In this document: positions 10,842 to 25,800 of the stretch, piece after piece
How positions within the stretch are numbered: position 1 is the stretch's first letter
How the letters are laid out: every line of letters begins with the position of its first letter
Origin: Atriophallophorus winterbourni
Lineage: Eukaryota; Platyhelminthes; Trematoda; Plagiorchiida; Microphallidae
Reading direction: 5' to 3'
Length of the DNA: 64,000 nucleotides
Assembly (NCBI GenBank): GCA_013407085.1
Contig: JACCGJ010001929.1
Coordinates: 1 to 64,000 of the forward strand
The notes under the pieces: generated by a model
Told to the model about the DNA's origin: nothing
Databases searched by the model: none
Seen by the model: the letters and a program-made list of their open reading frames with translations, nothing else
Position numbers and translations under genes: made by a program

Positions 10842-13800
10842 GTAAGTCAATGCGACTATATACATTCTAATTTTTTCTGCTTTTTAATTGCATAGGAGTG
10901 TTATGGTCAACTTCTTGAACAGTGTGAACAAACAAATTATGTTTACAATACACAAGTTTCTTTTGAAACAAGATTCATTAATTCGATAAGTTAACGGCGT
11001 TGATAAAGTAAATCAGAAAAATAGACATTCAATGGGTAAACTAATCTTATTTTTGGTTTTAATACAGAGATAATCCCTTGATTCTAAGGTGTTCCGAAGA
11101 TATTCATTCAAGCATTCGTTGGATTGAATACGGGAATTATTCACGAAAATGATACTACTATTTAAAATCATTGTTTATATCAGTTAAGTGGACAAAATTA
11201 GTGGTAAGAGAATTAAACAATCTGAAGCTTAACTGGTTACGTGAAACTCGTCCATAATAAACGCTTAAATCGAAATTTGTTAATGGTAATATATTGGAGT
11301 CAGATTTAAAGGATGCAAAAAATTATCAATGTATATACTTACAAGGTTTTTCAGCCATTGCACGCAGATAAATGAAGCACGGATAGAAATTTCACAAGCT
11401 TCACCTCACTTCCGAAGTTTGTTGACAACTGGCGCGCCGCATGGCTCAGCCGTCTCAAACGCGTACCAAACGAGAGCACAACGTGTGCCGATTCCGATAC
11501 CCCCGGCATACGAAAGTGATCTGTCTAATTTAACCTATTATATACCTTTAAATTTTGTCTACCGAATTTGACCCATTCGACCGTTAAGGGTTAATACAGA
11601 ATATAATGGCCGTGTCCTCAGTTTATTCTGATGACCCAGATGCTATGCTGGCAAATGGATTATTCATACACGTTTTGAGTCGATTCCAGTGAGCATTTAA
11701 TTAATCCACCACTTGCTTTAACATTGTGAACTCTAACTGAAATAAATGCTAATCATTTTTCCAGTAATTCATTTTATTAATGACCATAGACTTTGTAACA
11801 GTTGGGTAAACCTCACAAGTCCATATAACACGGATCGTAAAGCAACATTATGATTAATATAAAAATAAAACATTCCTGCTCGGAGAGATACTTGGATTTT
11901 GGTTGCAAATTTCTCTCAACCAACAATAATTGATGCGATAACTTGAAATTAAGAGAGGAGACCATTGGTGTGAAATAGCTGGTTCTTATGTTTGTAAAAT
12001 GGGTGCAACAAACCAAAAGCTATGCATCGCCAATATATACCTTGTTCAATATGAAGTTAAGTCCAATCATCCACATATGTGTATAGTAGTTTACTTTTGA
12101 TAGCAATCTTCCCAGCTTCTTCAAAATAGCTAAACAGTTGCTCACCCGAATGACAGACCGAAGATTCTTTTCCATGACAGCACATTATCAATACCTAACC
12201 CATGTCAGCGTATATCTTCGAATTCTGACCATTCTGTTCTGTTGGCAAAGTGCCAAATTATCACATATTAACCGATATTTCGACTGAATGTTGATAATAA
12301 ATCTTCAAATAAATTCCGGCCATTGAGTATTATTATCTCTTTAGTCTGTTTTGAATGAGATAAAATACCTTTCTAGTGTGTGCAACCAGTCAGCCATCAG
12401 AACTTAAATTCTCTGCCACATGGTGCATAAATAAAAATCGATTCAACTCAATAGACATTGAGTATGATTTTTGCAAATGTAACGTGGATTCCTTCAACCA
12501 TTTCAGTGGCAGCTTTATCTTCCACCCTGGGTACAAATAATTAAGTACATTGTTATTGATGTTGGCCTCCTTCGGTTGATGTCGACCATGGTTATAAATC
12601 ATGAGCACATGAAGTTTTCTTACCCAACAGTTTTTCAAATGACCAAACGGTCCGATTCGGGAGGATCTATCACTCCCGCAGCGTTCAAAATGATAGGCAC
12701 TACTCGGACAAACGATATCCCGTTACACACTTTCTTTGTGCTCTCGATTGGCAGTCGATAGCAGTATCTTATCTTCCCTGCTTACTGACGATGCTTTAAA
12801 CAGTGCCTCCAAAATGATCGGTTAAGAGCAAGTTCTTCACAACTCGCGGGATCAATGTCAACAGGTTTCATATGACTTTCATATTGCTATTAAGTACATA
12901 ATTAAGTAATTTATTAGCACCAGCAGCAGTGAATCGATGAACTTTTTGTGGATATATTATATGGTTCCATTTGACAGAATAGGTAACTCTAAAGCGTGAT
13001 CATTTTGACGCCCGAAGTTTAAAGCCAATTGGAACCTGATGGTTCTATCCGTATCTAACCAGCGCGATCATCATGAACTAGCTAAATTCGCAATGAGCGA
13101 ACATATTTACATCGAATTTTAATATATAATGATTTACAGATGTTTCTGAGGGATCAGCATCATATAACAATTCTAGTTAGAGTACTACGGCAGAATTTCG
13201 GGTGGCGACATATTTTGGTTTCGATGAACAGCTTTCTTAGATGAAGCTGGCACGACCAACCTGTTCAACAATCACATGTGCCAGCACATGTGGATGGGGT
13301 TACCCCAATGGTCCTGAACGATTAATCCGCATTTGTATGCATATGCAACACACCCTACGACCGTTTTCGTGATGTTTATGATTCAAGGTTGAAAAAGTAA
13401 CAGAGTCGTAGTATAGTTACAAATCTATATGCATGTATATGTATGTACAAACAAAAAAACTGTTTGAGTTTATCGAATCGATAAGTAGGGATTTCTAAAC
13501 AAAGCACATACGCACCGAATAAAAAACCTGCGTCAGTACTGTTGTAAATGTGGTTATCATAACTTACAACCGTGACCACGGAAGTTGCTGGATAGTTCGA
13601 AGTTATAATAATTTATCCAGGGGGTGGGAAAAATAGTAAGGGTTTTGTATGCAAGGATAAGATTGCCTCTCATTTTCCTTTGTGCAAGTGTCCTAAGATT
13701 CAGTCGTATTTTCCAAACCATGGACAAGCTTCAGAATCTATGGTAAATAAGCTGTTCAGAAGTAAAATATCTGTCAGGAGCCATGGTGTCTAGGCTTGGA

Positions 13801-16800
13801 CAGTTTGCCACTTTTTTTTCCCAAAACGGCTTTCACGTTCTTACTTTGTTTACCGTTTCTTCTCTGTTTTAAAGCATGCAAATCCTGTAATATTGTACCT
13901 AACTGATAAGTGAAAACAGTCCGAAACCGTGCATGTGGAGCATGTGATGGAAGTGCATGAAAATGAAGATTTTTTATGATCATCTCTATTCTTAACGCTA
14001 ATAAGTTAGTTCGTTATATAAGTCTAAATTAATAACAAAATTCCAAAACAAAATTAATAAGCTTTTCAATGTGTTGAAGAATTTGGTCAACGCGATCTTT
14101 CGCGACTAAACATAAATTGCAACCCTTTTAGAAAAATGTTACTCATCTGTAAGCCATTGATGTTTTTATCATTTCTACAGCATTTATTCAACTATTTCCA
14201 GATGATATGCAGGTAAAAATGCCATGCTTTACAAAACCCATAACATGGTACATCGAGTCAGATGATAAAAATATTATAATAAAAATAATGTTAAGGCTTA
14301 TTATCAAATGTACAAACATACATGCCCGTATGTGAATATTGTGATTTTTTAAAAGCGTTAATGGTTTTAGATCGTACCACTTGAGTAGGTAGACTGTTCC
14401 AAAATCACACGGGTTAACAGAGATAAACCCGCATCCAGTGACTAATTAACTTGAAACTGTAGAATATAAATGGATATATCTGTTTGCACAGTGTTTATAA
14501 CTTAAATCCATTGTACAAACGTGTGTTTAATGCATAGTTATACATGGCGTGTTTCAAGATTTATTTATCCGCGATAATTCTTTACTTGAAACGGTTTTCT
14601 CCCGAAACGCAATTTGAAATTTCGTTTTGAGTAACAGTGTGAATACACGGAGATCAACTAATCGTTTCGTCAATGTCTTACTAGGTTATGCTTCGCTTTG
14701 GATTTCACAAATATCTGTGCAAGGTTCTCACTAAAACTGCATTAAGAGAAATGTTTGAATACAAAATAAGTGTTACTTATATATCAACTTTTAATTAGAT
14801 AGATAATTGAAAACATCTACGTAACCATCCGATTTAAAAGGATTATTTTTGAATGTGCTTTGCCATTTTTTCCCTCTATTGTAATAGTGAAAACATCCTT
14901 ACTTTGGATGTTGGAAAACTTACATAGTTTTCAAGACGAATATAGTTTACAAACCTTTCCTAATACAATTTATTGCTTATAGAAACTATTGTATCAATAT
15001 GGGTACTATGGAGGTCAACGTAACGGTGGGAACCCGTTGGAACCACTTGCTCGGCCATCGAGGCCAATTCCTCCAGATAACGCCTTGAGTCGACCACCAC
15101 CAGAATATTATGAAGCGATACGAAAATTCCAACGTTACTACGGAATTCCAGTAAGTGGAAAACTGGATAACGAAACGGTCCAACTATTACTCGCGCCACG
15201 ATGCGGCAACCCAGATGTCGTTCGGACTAACCGATCGAAAATTCATCCCGTATTTGCAAACCCGTTGCAACGAGTTCTTCGACGGATTAAAAGATTCGCA
15301 GTCGGTGATGAACGCATGAGATGGAGCAAGAAGAAGCTAACTTGGCAGTAAGTTTTATTCGATAACATTGGGATACGAAAAATCGATTCAAAATGAGTTT
15401 AAATCATTTGTCTTGGCAAGGTTCGAATGGATTATATTTCATTCGAGGTACGCCCGTGCTAGATCCATGGTCGATATCGACCGAAGGAGGCTAACATGCC
15501 CAGCTTTGCTGTAATACATGAACGTGGTTACGTGAACATGAATCGCACCGTTCTGTGTCTGGAAAATCTGGTGACTGAACGTACATGTCCTTCACAATCA
15601 TTTAAGACCTTTTGCAAAATGTTGGAACAATCAATTATTATGATGCACTCGACTATTTTGGAGTAAACAGCTCAATATTCTTAGGCTTTGTAGAAATTTT
15701 ATTTTTACCTAGTACGCATCATTTGATTTGACGTATATACGTTTGCAATTACTCGACTTAGCTACACTTTAATGTGTTGAATTGTTCTCATGGTCTTTTC
15801 CGCCCCTTTAAAGAATATATTTGTAAAAAAGAAAGAAAGAGATGAATGGATGAAAATGCAAGACAGTCAGCAGCCTCAATACTTATTTCCTCCGACCTGG
15901 AATAATTAGTTTACAACACATATGAACTTATATTGAATGAGATACAATAAGAGGCTTTGTCGAGCGATCAAAACCTGTGATAAGCCGAAGACATGAACCA
16001 GTTCAATACAAAGAATAGGGTTGAGCATTTCTGTGCTCACATTGGAAAATTTGTTCCCTGTCGAAGTAAAATTCGAAAAGATCCAAGTCCGATCCCGTTG
16101 CGCTACGACTAAACGACGACGGAAACAAATTACGAGAAGGTAGCCTAGAACTGCTATGAAATAAATATTACAATCAAAACCTGCTGTGTTGGAAGGGCCC
16201 GATAAATATGAGCGAATAGCTTTGTTAAGTGGGATGGACAAGTGAAGATGTAATTGTCGAAAATTTTAAACTGTTTAACAGCATTTTAATGAGCCGATGA
16301 TGCAAAATGCGACACTGATATCGCATTGAATTAAAACTACTGAAGATTTAAGAAGTTTCGACCAAAGAATATTCATTTAAAATGAATCATGCGATAAATC
16401 CAACCCGGCTTTGTAGTCTAATCAGCTCATGTGGCGCGGTCGTATGATACTAAAACTGGAAAGGCTAATATATAACACCACCAAACTTGGTTAAACAATA
16501 TCGTTCTGCGATGGTGAACATTTCGTTCCTCGGCCGTCAAGTCGACACAGACCATCGACTGAATCCTGAGGATGCGTTGTCCTTCGTTTACACTGTAGCC
16601 CACCATGCGTCAAGAAGACTTTAATGGAGCATTTTGATCACAACTGAGGGGTTAACCGAACTTATGCGTAGAGAAACAAATAGTTCGTGATCTGTCATTG
16701 TCTTGCCCAACGTCAATATTGACCGATGCATATTGGGCAATTACCCGTGATATTGAATTCTGTTTAATGTTTAACCTAAATGCGTTGTGTTTACAAAATG

Positions 16801-19800
16801 GGGGATTTTAGTCATAGTGAATTGTAATCTGATAGATCATGGCCGTATATAATGATATAATACGCCATCTCCAGAGGTTATATCAAAATTTTTAGCTTCC
16901 TCTACTAACAGCAAGAATGACTGCATCATCGGCATAGTCTATCGCCCTCTGGCCTCGACGGATGCTTAAAATGACAGTTTATAAGGGGCTATACATTACG
17001 CCGGAGAAATGCAAAGCTCCCAATTACTGGTCATGGGGACTTCAACTTCTACAGCACATAGTGAGGGAAAAAATATTTCATCACTTTGAATCGCAAAATA
17101 TACTATATTTAGCGCAGCATGGTTTTCGTAAATCTCGTTCATGCTTGACAAACTTGTTGACGGCGTTAAATGACTGGATCCAATGAAGGAACTTGCATCC
17201 ACGCTGGCTATCTTGATATGTCTGAAGCTCTTGACGTAGTTGATCACTTTCGACTATTACAAAAGCTGAAGTAGATGGGTATCAGCGGACAGCTACTCGT
17301 ATGGCTTGAACGTTCCCTCTCTGGGCACAAGGCAAATCAACGGGGTACAATCACGGGTCATTGATGCCACTAGTGGCGTACCGCAAGCTTCCGTCCTCGG
17401 GCCAGTACTTTTATTGATTAACATCAACGACCTACCAGAGACGCTCTCATGCAAGGTGATTTTCTTTGCTGATGATATTAAACTTTGGACGCGGATAAAA
17501 GCAACTGCTGACTGTGTACAGCTGCAAAGTGATTTAGACGCTCTCAATGAATGGTCGGTACGGAATAAGCTACCATTCAATTTCCAAAAATACAAGGTGC
17601 TGCAAATAGGCAGACGATTTTGAGCTGGACCGAGTCCGAAAGGGATCTTGGAGTCTGGTTCTGCGGCAAGCAAAAGAACGTAACATCCCCGTGACGTAAC
17701 CTTTTATTCGAAGCATAACATCATATTTATATCTTTAAACGACACCCAATTACGGTTTTCTAATTCTTTAACCAACCCTAAGCTCCTGAAAATTCAAGCG
17801 TCCAGCTCGTTGGTTTTTTTCTTTTTCTGGCCAAAACCCCAGGTCGTAGGCCAGATAGCCAAATTTGGATAGCTTCGGGTTGGCGAACTGGCACACTGCG
17901 TTGATCGATTAAATGATCGATTAGATGATCGATCGCGATTGAACCAGACGTCTGCACAATTGTTTCATGCTCGAGCGGTTGCCTGACATTTTCACCATTA
18001 ACACCACAATGATGTAACTTTGCTGGTATTTTTATTTAATTGCAAGGATTATTTGACATTAGTCACCAATTTGAAGCACTTCATCATCTGATTTTTCGCT
18101 TGCGTGCTGATAGGTTATTCTATAGTTTGGGCAACCACATGATGTTTTCGCGAACATGTTTCAGCTTGTTACAAACAAAGCATGGTGTGTGGGCGGGACA
18201 TACCATCACCACCTAGTGAAGCTGATTTGCTTTGAGGTCACCGCTGCTCGTCGGATGAAAATAAAGGCCTGAAAATGACAAATTGGTTTTTGTCTTATTG
18301 AATTTCGGCTGCATTTTGCTCAAACAAAACCATACCTGATTTTTGTATATATTCATTTAGGGTTTTAACTGAGGTTGTATTCAAATTTGTTTTCGTTTTT
18401 TCGAACTAAGTTAATTCATAATGAATATATTTTCTGGCGGAAGTGTTTTCACTTAATCCCAATTAATTATGTTCAATCCATCCAAATGTCCAACAGTGTA
18501 TATATTATAATTGAAGTATGCCAAATGATGCCATTTAAGCCTATAATGCTAGAAATTATTTTCCTAAGAACAGGCTAGAGTTCATTCTTAACGAGATAGT
18601 ACTTGAAAAATACGAATTTTTCAGTGAGCTTCTTGGAGTTATCCTCTCCAGCAACGTTATTATTCATAATTAATGAGATACTATCAATAGCAAATAATCT
18701 TCAGATTTGGAAAACACACTGCAAAGCCCCGTGTAATAAATATGAGCTGGTATTGCATAGCATTGCCTTGCAGCAATAACCATAGACCATGGTTAAAAAC
18801 TGTATACGAATTTTCACATCCTCCACACTTACACAACACATTGCGTTGATCATCCATGAGCGCCTTGAGTGCTTGACCAGGAATCACTATGTGAGTCTGT
18901 GTCAGAGTGGCATTCAAGTATAACTTTGTATACGAATTTTCTTAGCAAATCATGATGTATCTTTGATATGCATTCTCTTTTCATTCAATTTTAGCAAGCT
19001 TGCTCAATCTGTTTCATATTTCTCTTTAAGATAAGCCATTCTGCTTTTTAACCGATTCGCTAGTTGCTAAGCTTGGATTTTATGAATGCAAATCTAGACT
19101 TCGTTATAATAAATCTGTTGTAACCGTTGAAATAAATTTACGTTCATTCAAAACCTCGAAGATGTAATAATACAAAAAAGCAAATTTCGCAGGTGTTATT
19201 TGATTTTGTCATTATAGTTCTTATGCATTTTACGGAAATTCAAATGAAATGCTTCACAAATATTCAATTTTTCATTCAGCAGAAAAATAATAATTTATAG
19301 TTCAATGTCGGTAATAATTTTCATTTTGCTTGCTTGTATTAAATGGAGACAATACTTTCGCATGTCTTAAAACAGAGAAGAAATGTATAAGAACCTCACT
19401 ACCTGTTTAGTCACAAGATCACTTTATGCATAGTGGCTTCAGCTAACTAATCATACCTCATACAAATCTAATCTAATCGTCATTTGGGTTGTTGGAGTTT
19501 GAAACTGTGCGACGCATAGCAAAACTCATTATTTCAATTTATTTCTTGTATTTAGAATTCGAAGCTATCCTTCGAAAGCACTCGACGGAATGAGAACGCA
19601 CGCCGTATTTCAATACGCTTTCAATCTGTGGTCAAAAGAGATAAACTTGGATTTTGTAGAGGAGACCGATTATCATAAACCGGCCGACATCCTTATCCAG
19701 TTTGGTGCGGGCAAACATGGAGATTCGATTCCTTTCGATGGGCCGGGTCAGTGAAGATTTTCACTCTTGTAGATGATATTCTCTTGTATGATATTTCACC

Positions 19801-22800
19801 CATTACGTGCTTCTTGAGTTGACAGGTGGCGTTCTGGCTCACGCGCATTATCCTACGCCGGATAATGTTTACTCCCTGTCCGGGGATGCACATTTTGACG
19901 ATGATGAAACCTGGAGTGATGGACCACACAATGGTAACACATTGAAGTGTTCTCTGTCTCATGCGTGTCATTTCATAATCTGGCGTAACACTAGATTATT
20001 TGCGACAGTTGTGCTAACTCACTTGTAAGATACTCAAGGGTAATGACCGAAATCGTACATCAAACCAGCTTACTTTATTATATCTTTTTACCACTATCTG
20101 ATTATTATCAATAAAAACTAGCGGGAATAGACTATTTTTGTTATTTAACTTTCGCTTCTCGGTTCTTGAGCTAAGATCCTGTGTAGTAGAAAGCAACCAT
20201 AGAAATTTAAGAAACAGTTATGTAAAATACGAATCCATACTTGAATCATCGTTTGGCCCAAAATTGGTGGTTGATATTCATCTCGAATAAGCAACAATAT
20301 TTATTGATGGTTACGCATTACTTTCGCGAAATCACTGAAGAATTTCTAGGTTCCTTTAGGAAGTTAGAAAGGTCTTTTGTGAACAATATATTTTTTATCT
20401 TTATAGTAGAATATCGACAAGATTGTAAAAATTAAAATTCCATTAATTAATCCCATAGGATTCTCACGAACGCATATAAAATTTATGCTATAATGATTTG
20501 GCGGTTGATAGTGTTTGTAGTGTCAAAAATTTGATAATTCTAATTCAAATACCACTCCTGTCTTGCTTGATTTTGAGTAAAGTTACTATCGCTCTTCTCT
20601 GAAGAATAGAATGGAAGCTCAGAAATTCTATTCCTACGACGGAAAATATTAATATAAACTGATCATTGTCGCTCGCAGCCAATTTGATGGCAAGAGATAA
20701 GAAAATCCATAGTGTAGTGTTAGAGCAACAATGAAACCATGAACTTTTAAACGAATTAAAAAAGTGTAAATGTCAAACTGAAATTCCGTGAAGAATATTT
20801 ACTTGATCGATTTAGTACGGCATTGCTAAATTTCAATTGATAAATCAAAAAAATGTAACCCGCTTAAAGTTTAGAGTATGGATAGTGTAATAGAGTAATC
20901 CTTTTGGCCTGGAGCTTCCTCAAAGTTTGAGTTTGGAATAGACATTCAAAATAAAGTTTTAGGCAAAACTTGCAAGGTTCATTGTGACAATATCATAAAT
21001 ATGTTTCTAAAAGTGCAGCAGGTGATGGACTAGAGTGTTGTTCTTACGAAAAAATCCAACCATATTTCATAAAGCAGACGTTGAGGTCCCCACATTTGAT
21101 GTCAAATGATCTTCTTTGTAAGTTTTCCTTTTATTCGATATGAATAACATTTACAACTATACTCATACCTTCTAATGATTGCATCATTTCTTTGTACAGA
21201 GAATCGAAACCTTGTCTCGGTGGCAGCTCATGAATTGGGTCACAGCCTTGGACTCGGTCATTCTAACGTACCCACTGCGGTAATGTATCCATACTATATA
21301 ACCACTTGGAAAGAAGTAAAACTGGATCAGGATGATATCAAAGGAATGCAACATATATATGGTAAGTTTGCAGGATTAAAGCGCAAACCAACACATTTTG
21401 AATGGAAATACACGCCTGTTTTGTTAATGATACATCGATGACATGCTGTGACCGATCAGAATATTGTTATGCGTGCGGTTTAGTAACTTTTTTGTTTATG
21501 GTATTACTTTTCATTTGACAAGAGTGGGGTTTCAACTACATTACTTTAAATTTATATTCATACAGTTTCCCAACTCATGTTTAGATGGAGTGCACGTCGC
21601 CGCTTTTAAACAAGTTATATTTCAATGAAATGAAATGAAATTTGTTGTTTACACTGTTTTACAGTAAGAAAACATTAGACGAATCAACAGATGACTCTTC
21701 ATCCTGAGAGTAATGAAGGCTGAACGATGCTTTTATTGCAGGCTAACTGTCACACACGGTTGATATATAAACGGGTAGATTTTATGTATACATATATAAC
21801 AGGTCATAAATTCTTAATTATTTAACATACTTTACATATTTCAAAAAAGAATAAAGTGTCATATCAATGGATTGTGTTAATGTGTTGTTATAAATAGTAC
21901 TGTTAAATTTGTGCACTCAATGTTTTCCCTACCTTTGAGTCCAGGTTGGTAACCCATGTGTTCTCAGCATCGGTTTAACAGCGATCAAAAATTTGTTGCT
22001 AACAAACTGGTTTCTGGTAGTCTGCTATTTTCAGATTGTAACAGTTTTATTTATTTTAGTTAGGCTCCAAACTGTGGTAAATTGGAAAACAATGAACTAC
22101 TTTGAAAGCGAAATAGTTATAGTGTACAACAGCTAGTGAAAAGATTAGTCTGAGCTCTTTCGTAAATCCCAAGCATCATTGAAATGCTTTTTAATCTATT
22201 TTAGTAGTCCTGATTTAGCACTAATTAAATATTGATAAGCAATATCCTGTTGGTACATAAGCTGCTTGATAATCCAATAGTATATAATCGAATCACTGAG
22301 GTTTGCATTGTTTGCGACTAAGCTTAATTATCTTCTAGATATTTTCCTATTATGCTATGTTTACTTCACGTGTGCAATAAAGGCCTCAATGTTTGGCGTT
22401 GAATTTGACAAAAGTAATGCAATCGAGAGTAAATTTTGATAAAATTACGGTTACTTACGTTTTACGGTCATTTGGACCAATGAACTAAGAAAAGAATGTA
22501 TATAAATTATATGATTTAAAAGTAACATGAGTCCACCTAGTCACGTATCAAGCACCTACCTAAGTTCAACTGTATTATAATGGTTTTCCATTGTAATTAA
22601 GATGGCAGTGATCGGTGTCGAGGATAATTTTCAGCATGTGATTCATGGGATGATTTTGTGCGAAAGCACCAGCAGCCAAGTAAAATATCCGTTTTGCTCC
22701 GCAAAAATAAACAATGCCTAATGAGCAGATATTTCTACTAGATATTTCTGATAACCGATGTGGACATAGCATTTACCTGGGATAGCCTTAGGTATTTTAA

Positions 22801-25800
22801 AATCTGTGATTTTACAGCAAAGTTTGTGTTATGTATAAATATTCTGGAAATGTTTTTTTGAAAAAGTATGTGATCTATCTGCTCAAATGTTATTCGCGAG
22901 CTATATACAACAATTCAATAGTCGTTCACCCAATTCTGACATATGTTCAACTATTTTCAAGTAACATTGGAGATAAAAATTCAAATCGTTGTAAAATGCA
23001 AATCATAAAAGTTATCTCTTGATAATATGTTATTTGTGTCACTGTATATAATTCCAAAAAATTATGTAATAGGAAGTTCCAGGACTATTCAACAACATAG
23101 ACCTTGATATGCATGAATAAACTAAATTAAAGGCATTTTCAGTATTCTACTCCACCATATCTCTTGTTGTTATCCACCACTCAGACGCCAGTATCGCTTA
23201 TCAAAGAAATTAGACCACGAAATTATGGTTTTATGGTAAAAGAAGGATATTTTATCTGCCTTAGTTAACCTGACCATTGAGCAGATCGCACTTGCGGTAA
23301 AAAGTCGTTTGCAAAAGAGATATGAAAGCTCTTGGCATTAACCCCGAGATTTCGGAAGAACTTGCTCTTGACAGCTCACATTGGAGGCATTGTTTAAAGC
23401 GTCGTCTGAAAGCTGAGGAGGAGCAGATATCGCTCTTGGCTGCTGAACGCAGATCACACCGCCTGCGTGTAACTGACGCCGATCAACCAAGTACTGCCTA
23501 CCATTGTGTGCACTGCGGGAGAGATTGTTCCTGCCGAATCGAACTGTTTAGTCATTCGAATAATTGTTGAACATAAAAAAAATCATGCGGTTGTGAGGTA
23601 CATCCAGGGTCGACCTATACAGAAGGAGATCAACAATTAACCTGACAGTGTTTCAATCAATTTCCATAAGATATTTATGTAGTAAAAATGTTAAAACTGC
23701 TGAAACGAATAACAATTAAACAAATAATTCGTTATAGCTTCTGAAACAATAAAACTGATTCAACAACATCGAATTGAGGTTTACAAGTCCACGTAACATC
23801 ACTGAACAACTATAAACCTTCCCTGAAGTGGCGGAGGGAAGCGCGGAATATACAGAACATTCAACGACGAAGATTAACCTTATATACGTTTTTACCTTGT
23901 ATGGTTCAACTTGCAAATATGCTATCAAATTAGCAATTTTGTAATAGCTATGTTCTATCGATGTACCCGAAAATTTGAAATTGCTTAGCCTTTTTACTTT
24001 CTGCAAAATCTTAATGAAAATTTTATTTTATTTAGGAGTCGCTCCACGTGGAAAAATGTTGCCCACGAAACCACTGCTTCCAAACGTGTCTCCACCACGT
24101 AAGTTGGCATGATCTATGAAAAAATTCACTTAGCTGTGAATAAGATTGCTAAGCAATCATTTTCGTACGTAGTGTGACTTAATTAGCCTTGAACGTCTGT
24201 TATTAAAGCTAAGAATGCCCTTAGCTTTCTAATTATATAAATACAATAAACTGTTCACTGAAGTTGACAATATTTTCTGCTTCTTTTCCAGCTCCAATTA
24301 CGACGCCATCTTTGGAGAAAGATAAAATGTTCGACTTTTGCAACGTCACCATTGACGCCATCATCAAAATCCGCAACGTGGATTTGTATATTTTCAAAGA
24401 ACAGGTCTGTGCATACGGTTTGAAATAATTATTCACTCGAAACAACTTCTAACTCTTGGTCTGCATGTTACCATTTTTAGTGGCAGTGGCGTGTGACATG
24501 GTCTACTACCGTCTCCACGTGGGTGTCTTATCAATTTCGTGACGGTCCTGCCAAGATTATTTACTACTGGCCTGCTTTACCAACTGAAGTTGACCAAATT
24601 GATGGAGGTATAGAGCGTTACGATGGTGCAATTTATTTATTCTGCAGTATGTCACGTTAAATGTGCACCAAGTGGATTTATCATAATTCGATTTTAATTG
24701 TTCCCATTTCCCGCGTTATCATAGAACGGAAATTTTGGCTGTTAAATGACAACGTGCGCTTGAAACCTGGCATCCCGAAGAATGGATTACCATTAACTCA
24801 TCTTGGGCTGCCCAGTTCGATCGAAAGGATCGATACTGTTTTTCGTTGGAAAGAGAATGCTGCAATATATTTCTTCGCTGGAAAACTGTACTGGAAGTTT
24901 GATGAACGGCAAGAGCCATTTGGACGAGTTTATCAAGAACCAGATTATCCGAGGTTCATCCACGAAGGCTGGAAAGGAGTTCCTGTGCCTGTGCAAGCGG
25001 CATTCACGGGGCTGGATGGTGAGGTTTTTGTTTCGCTGATTTTTCATTTTCAGGCTTGATAAATAAACGATGACAGTTCATTAGTTAAGGTTCTAAACAT
25101 CTCTGACATTTGATAGAAAAAATCGTAGCGAAAATTGTGCACAATGTCGGAATATGGAGCGGAAATTAAAGAGGAAAACTTAGTTCGGTTGAACATTTAG
25201 CGTTTCCTTATTAATCGAAAGATTCCAGAGACTTAAATCTTGAGTCTTGCTGTGATTAGGTGGCCCGATCAATAACTTTGTTATTTTGATTATTTATAAC
25301 GACTAACACAACGATACCAGACTTGGCTTTGCAATAGCACATCTCATTTGTCGCTGTGCACCGATATTAAATTGAAAAAGCAGTAAATGAATCAATTATG
25401 AGAACTTCCTTCAAATAGAGCGGTTGGCTTCATTTTGTATTCTTATATTCACGAATAATTACTACTAACACGTATATAGTAATATTTCAGTGTATATTCT
25501 CATTGGTTCGAAATTATTAGCAACGAAAATTAAAGAAATGGTCACGCTTTTAAAAGATTAGAAAATGTCTTAATGGACCAGGAGAAAACAGATATTCGGC
25601 AGCATGTAAAGAGTTGAGAGTCGATAGTAGTCGTGGAGTGACTTTCACTAATTCAGGCGTGTTTGTTCGAGGGCTCGTGTTATGAATAGGTTATAGCCAG
25701 ACGAATTATATTTTTGCAGTCATTGAGGCGTAATGAATTTGGTATTCCTTGTCAATTTCAGAGTGATTGCAAGTATTATTTACGTCTCGTATCTGTGAAC

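Larger units (their letters stand above)
10842..14982 (+). other. MMP intron 1
   Basis: This 4.1-kb intron is AT-rich. It contains a 5'-truncated RTE-like fragment (about 12550-12890, minus), part of a SINE-like repeat (13245-13320), a dispersed repeat shared with 47600-47935 (13450-13830), and a hammerhead-like repeat (13875-13985). I see no further exon in it. Confidence 0.7.
15348..19555 (+). other. MMP intron 2
   Basis: This 4.2-kb intron contains an RTE 3'-tail fragment (15440-15495), a CR1-like reverse transcriptase relic (16914-17680), a small GATCGATT repeat (17903-17935) and a SINE-like fragment (18826-18932). A 111-codon minus frame at 15906-16241 has no recognisable domain. Confidence 0.7.

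Noticed and set aside
14340..14450. Possible CR1 3' end (CACTTGAGTAGGTAGACTGTTCC)
   Set aside because: Only vague likeness to the 4130-4200 region; translated blocks do not align.
15906..16241. 111-codon minus frame in MMP intron 2
   Set aside because: No recognisable domain, no splice or start support, AT-rich composition.
19747..19756. Alternative MMP exon 3 donor GTGAAG at 19751
   Set aside because: It would give CAGTGGCGT at the join and destroy the GGVLAHA frame.
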